DNA from: Batkoa obscura
Lineage: Eukaryota > Entomophthoromycota > Entomophthoromycetes > Entomophthorales > Batkoaceae
NCBI GenBank assembly: GCA_030770535.1
Contig: JASVEC010000004.1
Location: 1,922,001 to 1,986,000 of the forward strand
Direction of reading: 5' to 3'
Length of the DNA stretch: 64,000 nt
In this document: positions 11,358-21,862 of the stretch, piece after piece
Layout of the letters: each line of letters opens with the position of its first letter
How positions within the stretch are numbered: position 1 is the stretch's first letter
The notes under the pieces: generated by a model
The model's database searches: none
What the model saw: the letters and a program-made list of their open reading frames with translations, nothing else
What the model was told of the DNA's origin: nothing
Position numbers and translations under genes: made by a program

Positions 11358-12437
11358 TTAAGGGTCAAACGCATATGTTTCTTTTTCTTCTGGTTTAATT
11401 TCTTTTACTTTTGAGTCTAAATCGGCTTTTTTGGATTCTTTTTCAACCTCCTTTTTAGCTAAATATTCTCTTTTAGCCATCCCATCTCTAGCAGCAGTTG
11501 ATAATAATCCAAACACAAGTTCAATTCCTTTAACTGAATCATCATTACCAGGGATAGGATAAGTAACTCCAGCAGGATCTTGATCCGAGTCTATAATAGC
11601 AATTGTTGGAATATTATATCGAGTGGCTTCAGCGATTGCTTTTTTGTTATCTTGATAATTAGCAACAATCAATAAATCTGGCTTGTAATTTTTATATTCG
11701 ATTTGTTCTCCTTCATAATAAACAAAAGACTTTGAACCTAAAACAGATTCTCTATTCGAAATAGCTCCAGGTACCCATTTATGATAAACATAATAGGAGT
11801 TAGAGCGCTGAGCTGCTTTAACGGTAGCAGAAGCGAACTCAGGTTTAGAAGATAAAAACAAAATGATACCATTGTTGAATGCTACTTCTCTTGTAAAAGC
11901 ACAAGCTCTTTTAAGATAAGACATAGTTGCTTCAAGATTGAAAATATTGATATCTGCTCTTGAACCAAAGATAAATGGTAGATTTTTTGGGTTCCAAAGT
12001 TCGGTACTGCTACCCAAATGTAAACCTGAAGCTAACATCTTTGTCATAGTTAACTCGGTAGGGTTAAACTCCTCTGGTTGTTCTAATGACTCGGAATCTA
12101 ATTGTACGGTTCCAATATCTTCAAAACTTGGAACTAAAAAAAGAGTTAACTTTTGGGATCATATAATAAATAATTATCATTGTTCATTTTTATTTTTATT
12201 ACCTAAACTATTATATCTCTCTTTAATATTTATGGGGCCTGGAGTAGAAGCAGTTGATACTATTGAAGAAGCAGCTATCGATTTGTTTATCGTTGAATCA
12301 AAGTTATTTTGAACTTTGGGAACATACGAGAGATATCTAGCACCTGAGTTTTTAATTGTTATTCGATTACTAAGAGCTTAAAATATACCTTTTACAGCGT
12401 TAATTCTAAATAAGTTTTTGATTGAAACAGTTGCCAT
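11358..12437 (-). CDS. MRP4: Mitochondrial small-subunit ribosomal protein uS2m (MRP4-like)
   Basis: Exons (in transcription order) 12389-12437, 12203-12343 and 11358-12133 give 321 residues. The N-terminus is basic and lacks acidic residues for its first 16 codons (ATVSIKNLFRINAVKG), fitting a mitochondrial targeting sequence. The uS2 core shows ASGLHLGSSTELWNPKN, NLEATMSYLKRA, ILFLSSKPEF, HKWVPGAISN, KPDLLIV and PTIAIIDSDQDP followed by TYPIPGNDDS, all typical of bacterial and mitochondrial S2 rather than cytosolic S0/SA. A Lys/Glu-rich C-terminal extension of about 45 residues follows. It is convergent with the orphan at 10135 and divergent from the RFC gene, whose start lies 291 bp away. 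Confidence 0.92.
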
Positions 12438-12728
12438 CCTAACCCTTAAAATTGATTAATTCAGATTTATTTTTTGTTCATAGTATATTATTTATAACTA
12501 TTAAAATAATTGTTCATTTAATATTATAGCTTAATACCTTCAATTTAATTTATTAGTATTCTATTATTTAAAACTGAATAAAATTTCAATTTTATAAACC
12601 ATCCCAAATTTTAAATTGAGCCATAAGTTGCAAAAGTTGCAATAAGGGCTAATTATCCATATTTGGATAACCCTTATAAAATCAATTTGATGTGAAAAAC
12701 GTAATTTAATTATTTAAATTATACAACA

Positions 12729-13921
12729 ATGGTTACTACTAATGATTTGAATTTACCATGGTACAACACAATACAATATGAATTAACATATAATTAACTA
12801 ATTAAGGGTAGAAAAATACCGCCCAATCGTTTTGGATGATATCGTTGGAAATGAAGAAACTATCCAAAGGTTAAAAGTGATTGCTAGTGATGGTAACATG
12901 CCAAATATTATTTTGTCGGTAATAAATTTGTATTATTAAATAAGTAAATCATTTTTTATTTTAAAAAACTTAGGGCTCACCTGGTATAGGAAAAACAACT
13001 TCAATTCTTTGTTTGGCAAGACAAATTTTAAAAGATAAATTTAGTGAGTGTGTTCTTGAATTGAATGCTTCAGATGATAGGTAATTGATAATAATTAGCA
13101 CAGGATAAATAAAAATAAACAAAGAAAGGGGTATTGACGTAGTAAGAAACCGAATTAAGATGTTCGCCCAGAAAAAAGTAAATCTGCCACAAGGTTTACA
13201 TAAGATTGTGATTTTAGACGAAGCGGATAGTATGGTAGCAGGGGCGCAGCAAGCTTTGAGAAGAACGATGGAAATTTACTCAACAACCACTCGTTTCGCT
13301 TTGGCTTGTAACTTATCTAGTAAAATTATTGAACCTATTCAAAGTCGATGTGCTATGATAAGATATACCAGATTGAATGATCAGCAAGTTACTAAACGTT
13401 TGCTTGAGATCTGTGAGCTCGAAAATGTACAATATAACGCTGATGGGTTAGCTGCCATTGTCTTTACTGCTGATGGAGATATGCGTCAAGCGATTAATAA
13501 TTTACAGTCCACTTTTTCCGGCTTTGGGTTCGTTAATCAAGAAAATGTATTTAAAGTTTGTGATCAACCTCATCCAACAATAGTTAAAGAAGTGATTGAA
13601 AGTTGTATCAATGGAAAATTGGATAATGCTATCGAGATCATGTCCTCTTTATGGCATAAGGGATACTCTGCTTTAGACATTATTACTACATTTTTTCGTG
13701 TTACTAAATTATATGATATGCCAGAAACTTCAAAACTTGAGTTTATAAAGGTAAGTTTTTGTTTTCAAATTTCAAATTAGGTGTTAAAGGTTTATTAGGA
13801 AATAGGATTATGCCATATGAAGATTTTAGATGGCCTTGATACAAAGCTTCAATTAGTTGGTATGTTAGCTAATGTCACAAACAAATTGTACTCTTTTGAG
13901 TCGCTTAAGAATATACCTTAA
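12729..13921 (+). CDS. RFC4: Replication factor C small subunit (yeast Rfc4 / human RFC2 type)
   Basis: A clamp-loader AAA+ subunit that opens PCNA in the RFC pentamer. Exons 12729-12760, 12807-12918, 12974-13080, 13129-13750 and 13799-13921 give 331 residues. RFC boxes in order: LPWVEKYRP, Walker [26 protein letters not shown], Walker [22 protein letters not shown], the SRC motif [10 protein letters not shown], and [21 protein letters not shown] after [10 protein letters not shown] and the C-terminal [12 protein letters not shown] fit the Rfc4 group best among the small subunits. Four introns of 46-55 bp. It is divergent from the uS2m gene. Confidence 0.95.
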
Positions 13922-14330
13922 AATAAGTCTACATAAAAGCAACGGATAATTTGAAACGGGGTCTTTCATGTTTTATTCTTACAAAAGTGCAACTAAATTT
14001 ATTTTGACTTTTCGTTTTTAATATTTCGAATTTATTTCAACTATTTGTGGTTTAAAGTAAGTTTTGTTTTCAACTTTTGGTTATCGATTTCAATCATATT
14101 ATATTCTTTTTAAAATTCTCTCAGATTAATTTAGAGACAGTATTAATAAAGTAAATATCAATGATCTTAATGTTTAGAAACTATACCCTCTTAAATAAAC
14201 ATTTTACATAAGCAAATTATAAATAAGATGATATACAAAAATAAAAATATTGATTTTTATTACCCCTTTAGCAATTTTATTTAATAATTAAACTTCAATT
14301 TCTAATTTTATTAAAAAAAATTTAATTTAA
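13922..14330. other. Convergent intergenic region between RFC4 and eIF5A
   Basis: 409 bp of AT-rich sequence shared by two converging 3' ends. No gene or repeat was seen. Confidence 0.5.
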
Positions 14331-14798
14331 CTATTTAGGGGCATCACGCCAAGAAATACATTGTTCTTCATCCATAGAAGAAATACAAGTGACGGAGATA
14401 TCACGACCTTCAGCAAAAGCAGCTTCAAGTTCACGACCAAGAGCATCATCTGGAATTTTGACATCATCTTTGGTGGAACCATCTTGTAACATAAGGGATA
14501 AGAAACCATCTTCGATATCGAGGAGGGTGTACTCATCACGCTTAACGTGAGGTACATCCATGTTATGGGTGGATGGGGAGATATCTTCAAGTTTTTTACC
14601 AGTGAAAATATCAACAGCAACTAAATGGACTTTAGCATGACCGTGCTTACCAGTTTTAGAGGTGGACATATCAACAATTTTGCATGGACGGCCCTTAATA
14701 ACAACGTGTCCGTTTTTTCTTAAAGCGGAACATTGCATTGGGTAGGTGAGGGAAGCACCAGATCCGGCAGCTTCGAAAGTGTGTTCTTCATCAGCCAT
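14331..14798 (-). CDS. Translation factor eIF5A
   Basis: Promotes elongation and termination on the ribosome after hypusine modification. 155 residues, single coding exon. The start MADEEHTFE was chosen because it aligns with family N-termini; the open frame extends 16 codons further but those residues are not eIF5A-like. The hypusination loop reads [12 protein letters not shown], with the modified lysine at residue 51. The C-terminal OB-fold domain follows. GC-rich third positions suggest strong expression. A 5' UTR intron is likely: a donor GGTGAGTAA reads on the minus strand from about 14892 and an AG acceptor lies near 14810. Confidence 0.96.
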   Translation of the reverse strand: MADEEHTFEAAGSGASLTYPMQCSALRKNGHVVIKGRPCKIVDMSTSKTGKHGHAKVHLVAVDIFTGKKLEDISPSTHNMDVPHVKRDEYTLLDIEDGFLSLMLQDGSTKDDVKIPDDALGRELEAAFAEGRDISVTCISSMDEEQCISWRDAPK

Positions 14799-14892
14799 CT
14801 TTGTTATTTCTTTAAAAAAGTTAATAAATAATTCTATTAAACGCAAAAAGATTTATAATAGATTATTAATAGAAAATGAATAATTTACTCAC

Positions 14893-16165
14893 CAAAAAAG
14901 AGAAATCAATGAGAAAAGAGAAATTTTCCTAACTTTATTTATGGTGGATTAGTAGTTAGGATCATTTTATTAAACTATATGATTAATTTATGGGACATAA
15001 ATGAAGGGAGCGAATATTTTATAAAATTGTACCATTAATTTATAGAATAATACTATTTAATTGGATAATACTATTCTTGATTAAAGTTGCGTCTTATTTG
15101 ACATTTAAAATTTTTATATGTGTTTTAATTGGCCCCAGTTCTTTGCAAAATCCTATTATGTAAAGTGTCATTGGATCCAAAATGTTCTCCAAATTCTACA
15201 AAAAATAAATAACAATAATTTAATAATTTACAAAAACAATTAAATAAAATAATCAAAATAATCAAAATTGAATCATTAAACGTTTTTTATTTTGTTTATT
15301 CATTCCAAAGTTCAAACCTTCAACTTTAACCTTATGGATTTTTTTAGTTTAATTAATTCGACTTTAAGTTGATCTACAGACTTTGACATTAAATTAGACA
15401 AAATTAAGATTTTAAAGTAGATGGGTATGAGGCTTATTGTTACTGAAAATTTATTTCAGTAATTGAAATATATTTAAACGGTTTCATAATATTGTCTGTA
15501 GCTTTATTTTATGATAGTTTTTTTATCTTTTGTGATATATCTTATAAAATTATATAATCATTTTACACCTATAAAGTAAATTGCCGAGAAACGTCAATTT
15601 TTTAAAAGCAAAGATATCCCTGAACTATTTATTACTCTTTATAATTTGCAATTTTTGAAAGATGCTCGCAGTAATAATATAGCTTGAATTTAAAGCCAAA
15701 ATTTTTACATACTTTTATTAAAACTTTATACGAAAATATAGTTATAATTGCACAAATAAGTAGTATGGTTTGCTTTTTGTACCATCATGAAAATCGTATT
15801 GAAAGTTGAAATGAAAAAAATAACCCTTTTTTATTAGTTAAAAGTTTTATTACAAAAGTATATCATGCTGCTTATTTAACGCAATTGTAATGTTTTTCAT
15901 ATTAAGTTAAATGTAATAATCTTAATTTAGTTTAAAATTGTTGCTAAAATATTTATTTAATTGACTGATAATTCAGTTTGATTAAAATGTCTTAAAAAAG
16001 CACTGCCTTAAAAATAGCCACCAAAATTGTCTAACAAATAGCAAAGCAAATCATCAACAGTTTGATAGACATTATAAAAAAATTCTAAAGAAATAATCAA
16101 AAAGAAAGGAATTAAGATAAATACTTCACTTTATTATCACTAAAAGCTTTTATTTAAAATAAAAA
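14893..16165. other. Intergenic, nothing recognised
   Basis: About 1.27 kb, AT-rich, between the divergently transcribed eIF5A and GMC oxidoreductase genes. It must hold both promoters. No open frame of note and no copy of the palindromic element. Confidence 0.5.
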
Positions 16166-18475
16166 ATGAAGTTGCATACTATACTTGTAACTATTTCTTT
16201 AATCACACTCAATCTATTAACTCAAAATGTATCCGCTGGTATATTTGATTTTATGAAAAAAAGTAACAAAGATTATTTATACATGAAGCAAAACTTTTGG
16301 GAAGTCCCAAAGGTTTATGATTATATCGTAGTAGGTGCAGGGAGCGCAGGAGGGATGTTAGCTATGCGGCTAGCCAACTATGGCTTTACTACATTATTAT
16401 TAGAAGCTGGTTCTGAGCCAGAACCAAATTCATGGAATATAACAGTGCCAGCGTTTAGTACCCGAGCTTCCGAAGACCCAAAGATTGCTTGGGATTACTT
16501 TGTAAAGCATTATAAAGAAGAGACAAAGCTAAGGCAAGAAGTATTTTATCCAAGGGCAAGCGGACTTGGTGGGTGCTCTTTACATCATGCTCAGATCGCT
16601 GTTTATCCACAAAAAAGGGATTTTGATTTGTTGTATGAGTTGACGGGCAATGATATATTTAAAGAACCACTATTTAGAGAAAAGTATTTTAAACCTTTAG
16701 AAAACTGCAATTACCCATTACAAGTAAGTGATAAAAATGATCATGGCTATCGTGGTTGGTACCCAACAAGTTATTCACCTTTAGTTAGGATGTTGTCATC
16801 AGACAAATCATTGAGTAAATTGTTAGCCTTTTTAGGTGGGGATCCTACTCATGACGTTAATGGTTATATCAATGGTAATGTTGGAACTGATAATGTTGGT
16901 TTATTCAATATACCATCGGCAGTACATCAAACAAATTATACGCGAATGAACTATTTAGGTCAATTACAAATGGCTCGTGCCTTTAGTCCATTAACTATAT
17001 TAACTGATACATTAGTTTCTAAAGTCATTTTTGATAAAAATAAAAAAGCCATAGGCGTCAATGTTTACCACGGGCCCAGCTTATATAAAGCATCACCACT
17101 ATTTGATGATAATAGGTCAAGACAGGCTGTACCAAATCAATTTTTCGCAAGAAATGAAGTCATCATATCTGCGGGGACATTTAACACACCTCAGTTATTA
17201 ATGTTGAGTGGAATTGGTGATAAAGAGGAATTAGATAAATTTAATATAACAACAATAAGTGATTTGAAGGGGGTAGGCAAAAATTTGTTGGACAGAAATG
17301 AGATTCCGTATATATTAAAGTTGGAAAATGATTTACCTTTATTTAAAGATTGCTTTTTTTCTTCAAACGAATATGCTGATCGCTGTTTTAGACAATATAA
17401 AAATGAAAAAAATGGTGCTTATTTAGCTAACTCAGGTGTCAGTGGAGAGATCTATAAGTCTAATAAGTATTTAAATGAACCAGATATATTTATTATTAAT
17501 ACCCCCGTCTATTTCTATGGTTATTATAAAGGGTATTCTGAAGAAGCAGTAAAAAATACAAGGTATTTCAACCGATTAATATTAAAAGCGCATACAAGGT
17601 CTCAAGGCTATGTTAAGCTAAAGTCGAATGATCCAAGAGAGACTCCAGATATCAATTTATTAAAGTTTAATATTGGAGGTGTTGAAGATATGAATGCTTT
17701 AATAACATCAATAGAATACGTTAGAAACCGAACAAGAGAAGAGGTTGGGGAGGAAAACGTTTACGAAGAAGTATATCCAGGCAAACAATATGCTTCAAGA
17801 TGGCAGATAGCAAAATGGATTGCTGAAATTACATGGGGGCATCATGTTTGTTGTACAGCCAAATTAGGGTTAGATAATGATCCGATGGCTGTTTTAGATT
17901 CTAGGTTTCGAGTACGTGGAGTCAAAGGATTGAGGGTTATGGATATGTCTGCCTTGCCTGATATTCCTGGTTTTTTCCCAAATTTATTCATTCACATGAT
18001 GGGCAATGTATTGGGTGATTTTATCGTTGAAGAAAAATTAAGCGGAGAACCTACTTATAGACCTAAACCAAGCCAAAAAACATTAGAGCGACTGCTTTTC
18101 AAAGAAAAAGGGCCAAATTTTAACCCAAGAGATCCATCTTTTGAGTTTTTTAACAACTTTAATAGCGGTAATACCAACGTTGGATTAGATGGACAAGTGA
18201 ATATTGATGATCCATTTAATAATATTTTATTAAAAGAGACAGAACAAGTTAATAAAGATGACCCATTTAATAGTATAAAACCACAGCAACAAAACAATAA
18301 TAATAATGGTGCTACTAATATTCCCTTTAATAGAGGAAGTCAACAATCAATTCAGAGTTTTGAAGGTTCGTTTAATGGAATAAATCAGCAATCAAGTAAC
18401 GATCCATTTGGTAAATTTCGCAACAAATTTAGCAGCTCTGTGAGTAATATAAGAAACAATTTCAATTTTGGATAA
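16166..18475 (+). CDS. Secreted GMC-family FAD oxidoreductase with low-complexity C-tail
   Basis: 769 residues, intronless. Signal peptide at residues 1-24 (MKLHTILVTISLITLNLL, then NVSA-G). The FAD-binding strand YDYIVVGAGSAGGMLAMRL starts at 51, the first GMC signature GLGGCSLHHAQI near 135, and the second SAGTFNTPQLLMLSGIG near 336. The C-terminal substrate domain has WGHHVCCTAKLG near 557 in place of the usual HPxGTxxMG and FPNLFIHMMGN near 603, so the candidate active-site pair is His559/560 with Asn or His near 604-608. After about residue 640 comes an Asn/Gln/Phe-rich tail of roughly 130 residues containing repeated DDPFN or NDPFG units. An alcohol or sugar oxidase/dehydrogenase role is likely; the substrate is unknown. 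A palindromic element begins 8 bp after the stop. Confidence 0.88.
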   Translation: MKLHTILVTISLITLNLLTQNVSAGIFDFMKKSNKDYLYMKQNFWEVPKVYDYIVVGAGSAGGMLAMRLANYGFTTLLLEAGSEPEPNSWNITVPAFSTRASEDPKIAWDYFVKHYKEETKLRQEVFYPRASGLGGCSLHHAQIAVYPQKRDFDLLYELTGNDIFKEPLFREKYFKPLENCNYPLQVSDKNDHGYRGWYPTSYSPLVRMLSSDKSLSKLLAFLGGDPTHDVNGYINGNVGTDNVGLFNIPSAVHQTNYTRMNYLGQLQMARAFSPLTILTDTLVSKVIFDKNKKAIGVNVYHGPSLYKASPLFDDNRSRQAVPNQFFARNEVIISAGTFNTPQLLMLSGIGDKEELDKFNITTISDLKGVGKNLLDRNEIPYILKLENDLPLFKDCFFSSNEYADRCFRQYKNEKNGAYLANSGVSGEIYKSNKYLNEPDIFIINTPVYFYGYYKGYSEEAVKNTRYFNRLILKAHTRSQGYVKLKSNDPRETPDINLLKFNIGGVEDMNALITSIEYVRNRTREEVGEENVYEEVYPGKQYASRWQIAKWIAEITWGHHVCCTAKLGLDNDPMAVLDSRFRVRGVKGLRVMDMSALPDIPGFFPNLFIHMMGNVLGDFIVEEKLSGEPTYRPKPSQKTLERLLFKEKGPNFNPRDPSFEFFNNFNSGNTNVGLDGQVNIDDPFNNILLKETEQVNKDDPFNSIKPQQQNNNNNGATNIPFNRGSQQSIQSFEGSFNGINQQSSNDPFGKFRNKFSSSVSNIRNNFNFG

Positions 18476-18482
18476 AGATTAT

Positions 18483-18584
18483 ACATGGGGATGTTTTTTT
18501 GGTTTCATCACTTTTTCCATTTTTTAAGCGCTATTTGAGCGGAAAGATTGTTAGTAAAATTCTCAAAAAAGTATATCACCATAT
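18483..18584 (+). mobile_element. Palindromic MITE-like element, copy directly after the GMC stop codon
   Basis: Left end ATGGGGATGTTTTTTTGG; core TTTTTTAAGCGCTATTTGAG; right end decayed to ATCACCATAT. It starts 8 bp after the GMC stop, so it probably lies in that gene's 3' UTR. Confidence 0.85.
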
Positions 18585-18920
18585 AGTGTTTTCTTATTCA
18601 ATAAAAGTGTTATCTTTATTTTTACTTGTTTTTTATTATATATATAAACTATATACAAGTGTTGATTATTATTATTATGTAGTCATTTAAAAAACAATCT
18701 GGGTGGTTTAAAAAAAATTATATTTTTAATTAGTGTTTTTTATACAATTAATATAGACAATAAGTCATATTTAAAAATCACATTTGGTAAAGATTGAAAT
18801 TATACAATATAAACATAATACCTATAATTACATTATAAAATAAACATTGCTTATATTCAGTTAGTTAAAAAATTGTTTTTAAATTAAAGCATTACTATCT
18901 ACATACATACTATAATAAAT

Positions 18921-19030
18921 ATATGTTGGGGATATTTTTTTTGGTTTCATCACTTTTTCCATTTTTTAAGCGCTATTTGAGTGGAAAGATTGTTAGTAAA
19001 ATTCTTGAACATAAAAATATATCCCAATAT
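18921..19030 (+). mobile_element. Palindromic MITE-like element
   Basis: Ends ATATGTTGGGGATAT and ATATATCCCAATAT; family core with TTTTTTAAGCGCTATTTGAG. It faces the next copy 41 bp downstream, which is in the opposite orientation. Confidence 0.85.
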
Positions 19031-19071
19031 GAATACTATTAATAATAAGCAAATTAAAAAAAGCTGGATTT

Positions 19072-19178
19072 ATATGAGGATGTATTTTTGTGTTTAAGAA
19101 TTTTATTAAACAACTTTTCCGCTCAAATAGCGCTTAAAAAATGGAAAAAGTAATGAAGCCAAAAAAACACCCCCATAT
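19072..19178 (-). mobile_element. Palindromic MITE-like element
   Basis: Ends ATATGAGGATGT and ACACCCCCATAT, with the family core in reverse orientation (CTCAAATAGCGCTTAAAAAA). Confidence 0.85.
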
Positions 19179-19484
19179 TGAATATTAGTACAATGCTACC
19201 TAGTTTTGGTGACAATATTATTACTCCTGGTTGACTTGTTTAGTATTCAGACTCCAAAATTAGTCAACTTACTGCTTCTAAATTCTAAATAGCTATGCTA
19301 CTTAATTTTACTATATTTTTTAAAATAGTTGAACATGAATTAAATATGCCTTTGTGAAATATTGCTTTATTTAGCTCTCAGATTGATTATAACACAACAA
19401 TCACTTAAGTTGTTGTATTCTCAAGTTCAAACACAATCAAACCAGAGTCCCTTATTTTGATTTGCTGCGAGAATTTCTAACTTC

Positions 19485-19589
19485 ATATGGGGATGTATTT
19501 TTGTGTAAGAATTTTACTAATAGCTTTTCCACTCAAATAGCGCTTAAAAAATGGAAAAAATAATGAAGCCAAAAAAAACACCTCCATAT
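19485..19589 (-). mobile_element. Palindromic MITE-like element
   Basis: Ends ATATGGGGATGT and ACACCTCCATAT, reverse-orientation core with CACTCAAATAGCGCTTAAAA. Confidence 0.85.
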
Positions 19590-19972
19590 TGCAAAGAATA
19601 TTATCTCCTTTTAATATCCATACTTATTGGAGTATAAAAGAGATTCTTCAATATGATAACTCGAGGCTTTTTAATTGGATTACTCCCTGATAACGTATCA
19701 TTAATAAAGTCACTAAGTCTTTCAGACAACATCTGATATAGATTTTATAGTAGTATCTTCCATTGTATTTGTTTTACATAATTCGTAGCTTACTATATAT
19801 TATTTCTATTAAGTTAAGTCTATCTTAGTTACATAAACTAAGACCCTTCGACTCAAGGCAAGTTAATTAAGCAAGAGTAGCTTTTAACTTCGACCACTAA
19901 GTATCAACTTTCACACCTTATAGTTGTTTTATAAGAGTCACTTAAAATTATTCAGTAATAATAATTATTAAT

Positions 19973-20078
19973 ATATGGGGGTGTTTTTTTGGTTTCATTA
20001 TTTTTTCCATTTTTTAAGCACTATTTGAGCGGAAAGATTGTTAGTAAAATTCTTAAACAAAAAAATACATCCCCATAT
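19973..20078 (+). mobile_element. Palindromic MITE-like element, well preserved
   Basis: Ends ATATGGGGGTGTTTTTTTGG and ACATCCCCATAT. The core differs from the family only slightly (AAGCACTATTTGAG). Confidence 0.88.
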
Positions 20079-20281
20079 ATACGCCCGTTTTTAAATATAT
20101 TTATAAGATAAAATTTATCGAAAAAAATCTGATAAATCAATACAATAGCTCTTTATAAATAAATGTTAACTTTAAAATTTTATTAATGTATATTGCAAAC
20201 ATTTAACTATATAAATATTAAACGAATGTTTTTATTATGCTTTAAATCTATTTCATTTACTTTCAATTTTCCAACTCAAAT

Positions 20282-20472
20282 ATAGCCAACTACAAAAAAA
20301 CAGAAACGTTTAACTTGTTCAATTGAGAATTCAAAATATGTAAAAATAGTGGTGGCCAAATAAAAGTTCCAAATCTTCTCAATCTTAAATTCTATTTGAG
20401 ATGTAAATTGAGAAAAAAAAGTATCTGTCTCAATTGGGGAGTCAATGTCTGTTTTTTTCGTAATTGGCTGTA
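20282..20472. mobile_element. Second type of inverted-repeat element, about 190 bp
   Basis: Left end ATAGCCAACTACAAAAAAAC and right end GTTTTTTTCGTAATTGGCTG are imperfect inverted repeats. Pairing continues inward to TTCAATTGAG against CTCAATTGGG, so arms are about 45 bp with gaps. The interior is non-coding. Not related in sequence to the ATGGGGATGT family. Confidence 0.65.
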
Positions 20473-20500
20473 ATGCTCAAAAATTTAAAATAAAATTGTT

Positions 20501-20608
20501 TATTTGGGGATGTATTCTTTTGTTTAAGAATTTTACTAACAATCTTTCCGCTCAAATAGCGCTTAAAAAATGGAAAAAATAATGAAACCAAAAAAAACAC
20601 TCCCATTT
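20501..20608 (-). mobile_element. Palindromic MITE-like element next to a long hairpin
   Basis: Left end ATTTGGGGATGT, right end ACACTCCCATTT, reverse-orientation core. Its right end directly abuts the hairpin at 20606-20769. Confidence 0.82.
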
Positions 20609-20769
20609 AGACACAGCGTGCTTCTGGATCAGTGAAGATACTTGATAGAGTGGAGAATCTGCCCGGAACTAATAACAAGTTTTTGATGATACAAGAATTC
20701 GTATGTAGTTTTGGGCAGATTCTCTACTCTATCAAGTATCTTCACTGATCCAGAAGCATGTTGTCTAAA
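20606..20769. repeat. Long, almost perfect hairpin (arms about 65 bp)
   Basis: The left arm runs 20606-20671 and the right arm 20706-20769. Both carry GCTTCTGGATCAGTGAAGAT or its complement, and GATTCTC/GAGAATC next to GCCC/GGGC. The outermost bases TTTAGACA and TGTCTAAA also pair. The loop is about 34 bp. I see only one mismatch in the central 45 bp. It could be a young MITE or a source of hairpin RNA. Confidence 0.88.
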
Positions 20770-21177
20770 GTTAAATACACCCTTGACTGAGAGTTTAGTT
20801 AACAATAGCTAAGATTTTTAAAAATAAAATTTGATGAAATATTAAGTCAATAACTCAGCAATTTTTATTTGATAATATTTTGAAAATAATGTTGCAGATC
20901 ACATTTTAAAAAACGAGAAATCTTTATACATATAACAAGATAGATTTATTTTTCAATTTCCTTGGCAATTGCAAGTTGCTAAAAGCGAAAGTTGTTATGT
21001 GTAGTTTAACCAAGGGTTTGCTTAGAGTAATTCCTTTATTACCAATTAAAAATTGGTTTGTAACAAAATAATAACCGAGCTTCATTGGGTACTTGAATTA
21101 AGCAAAACCTAAATTAGGATTCCAGCTTGCTACTATTTTCTTAGACTATCTTTAAAAAATAATTATATTTCCTAAAT

Positions 21178-21862
21178 ATGAATAATAACACAAATAACGG
21201 AGATTCGTCAAGCGTGGCTGGAAAGTTACAAAAGATATTGCATACTCTATCGGTGGTAAGAAGTTATTGATTAGGAATCTTAAATTTAAGCCTAACCCAA
21301 TTCAGAGGCACCAAACCTTTTTAGATAGTTTAACTCCATACCCAACATATAGATGGGTAGCAAGTGCTGTGTTACTTATTGCCTTTACATTAAGATTTAT
21401 TTTAGCCCAAGGATGGTATATTATAGCCTATGGGCTTGGAATTTATCTTTTGAATGCCTTTTTGGCATTTTTAACGCCCAGATTTGACCCAGCTTTAGAA
21501 GAGATGGAACAAGAGGAGTTGGATAATGAGAATGGGTTCTCTTTACCCACCCGCTCTGACGATGAATTTCGTCCTTTTATTCGTAGACTTCCAGAGTTTA
21601 AGTTTTGGTATGATTTAATTGTATATTTTTATGTTTGAATGTTAATTATTTGATTAGGTTATTATCCACCCGAGCCATCATTATATCATTATTCTGTACG
21701 TTATTTAATGCCTTGGACGTACCAGTATTTTGGCCAATATTGTTATTTTATTTCATTTTCTTGTTTATCCTTACAATGCGCCGTCAAATACAACATATGA
21801 TTAAACACCGTTATATCCCATTCGACTTGGGTAAGAAAAGCTACTCCAAACGTTCTAGTTAA
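21178..21862 (+). CDS. RER1: RER1 family Golgi-to-ER retrieval receptor
   Basis: Returns membrane proteins from the cis-Golgi to the ER in COPI vesicles. Exons 21178-21255, 21306-21607 and 21658-21862 (introns both 50 bp) give 194 residues, the usual family length. Features: [17 protein letters not shown] after the first junction, an acidic stretch [30 protein letters not shown], then [14 protein letters not shown] and [17 protein letters not shown], which are near-diagnostic. Four membrane segments can be seen in the expected W-shaped arrangement. The second intron interrupts the FKFW/LLST junction. Confidence 0.95.

Larger units (their letters stand above)
18476..21177. other. 2.7-kb gene-free region packed with inverted-repeat elements
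   Basis: No credible gene. It holds six copies of the palindromic MITE-like family and two other inverted-repeat elements, each listed separately. It is the densest cluster of such elements in the window. Confidence 0.75.

Noticed and set aside
11358-12437. Cytosolic ribosomal protein S0/SA as identity for this gene
   Set aside because: The S2 motifs and the basic N-terminus match mitochondrial uS2, not the cytosolic protein.
14799-14846. 16-codon upstream extension of eIF5A
   Set aside because: The residues do not resemble eIF5A, and a probable 5' UTR intron acceptor lies there.
18499-18690. 63-codon frame behind the GMC gene
   Set aside because: It lies largely in a MITE-like element and has no family similarity.
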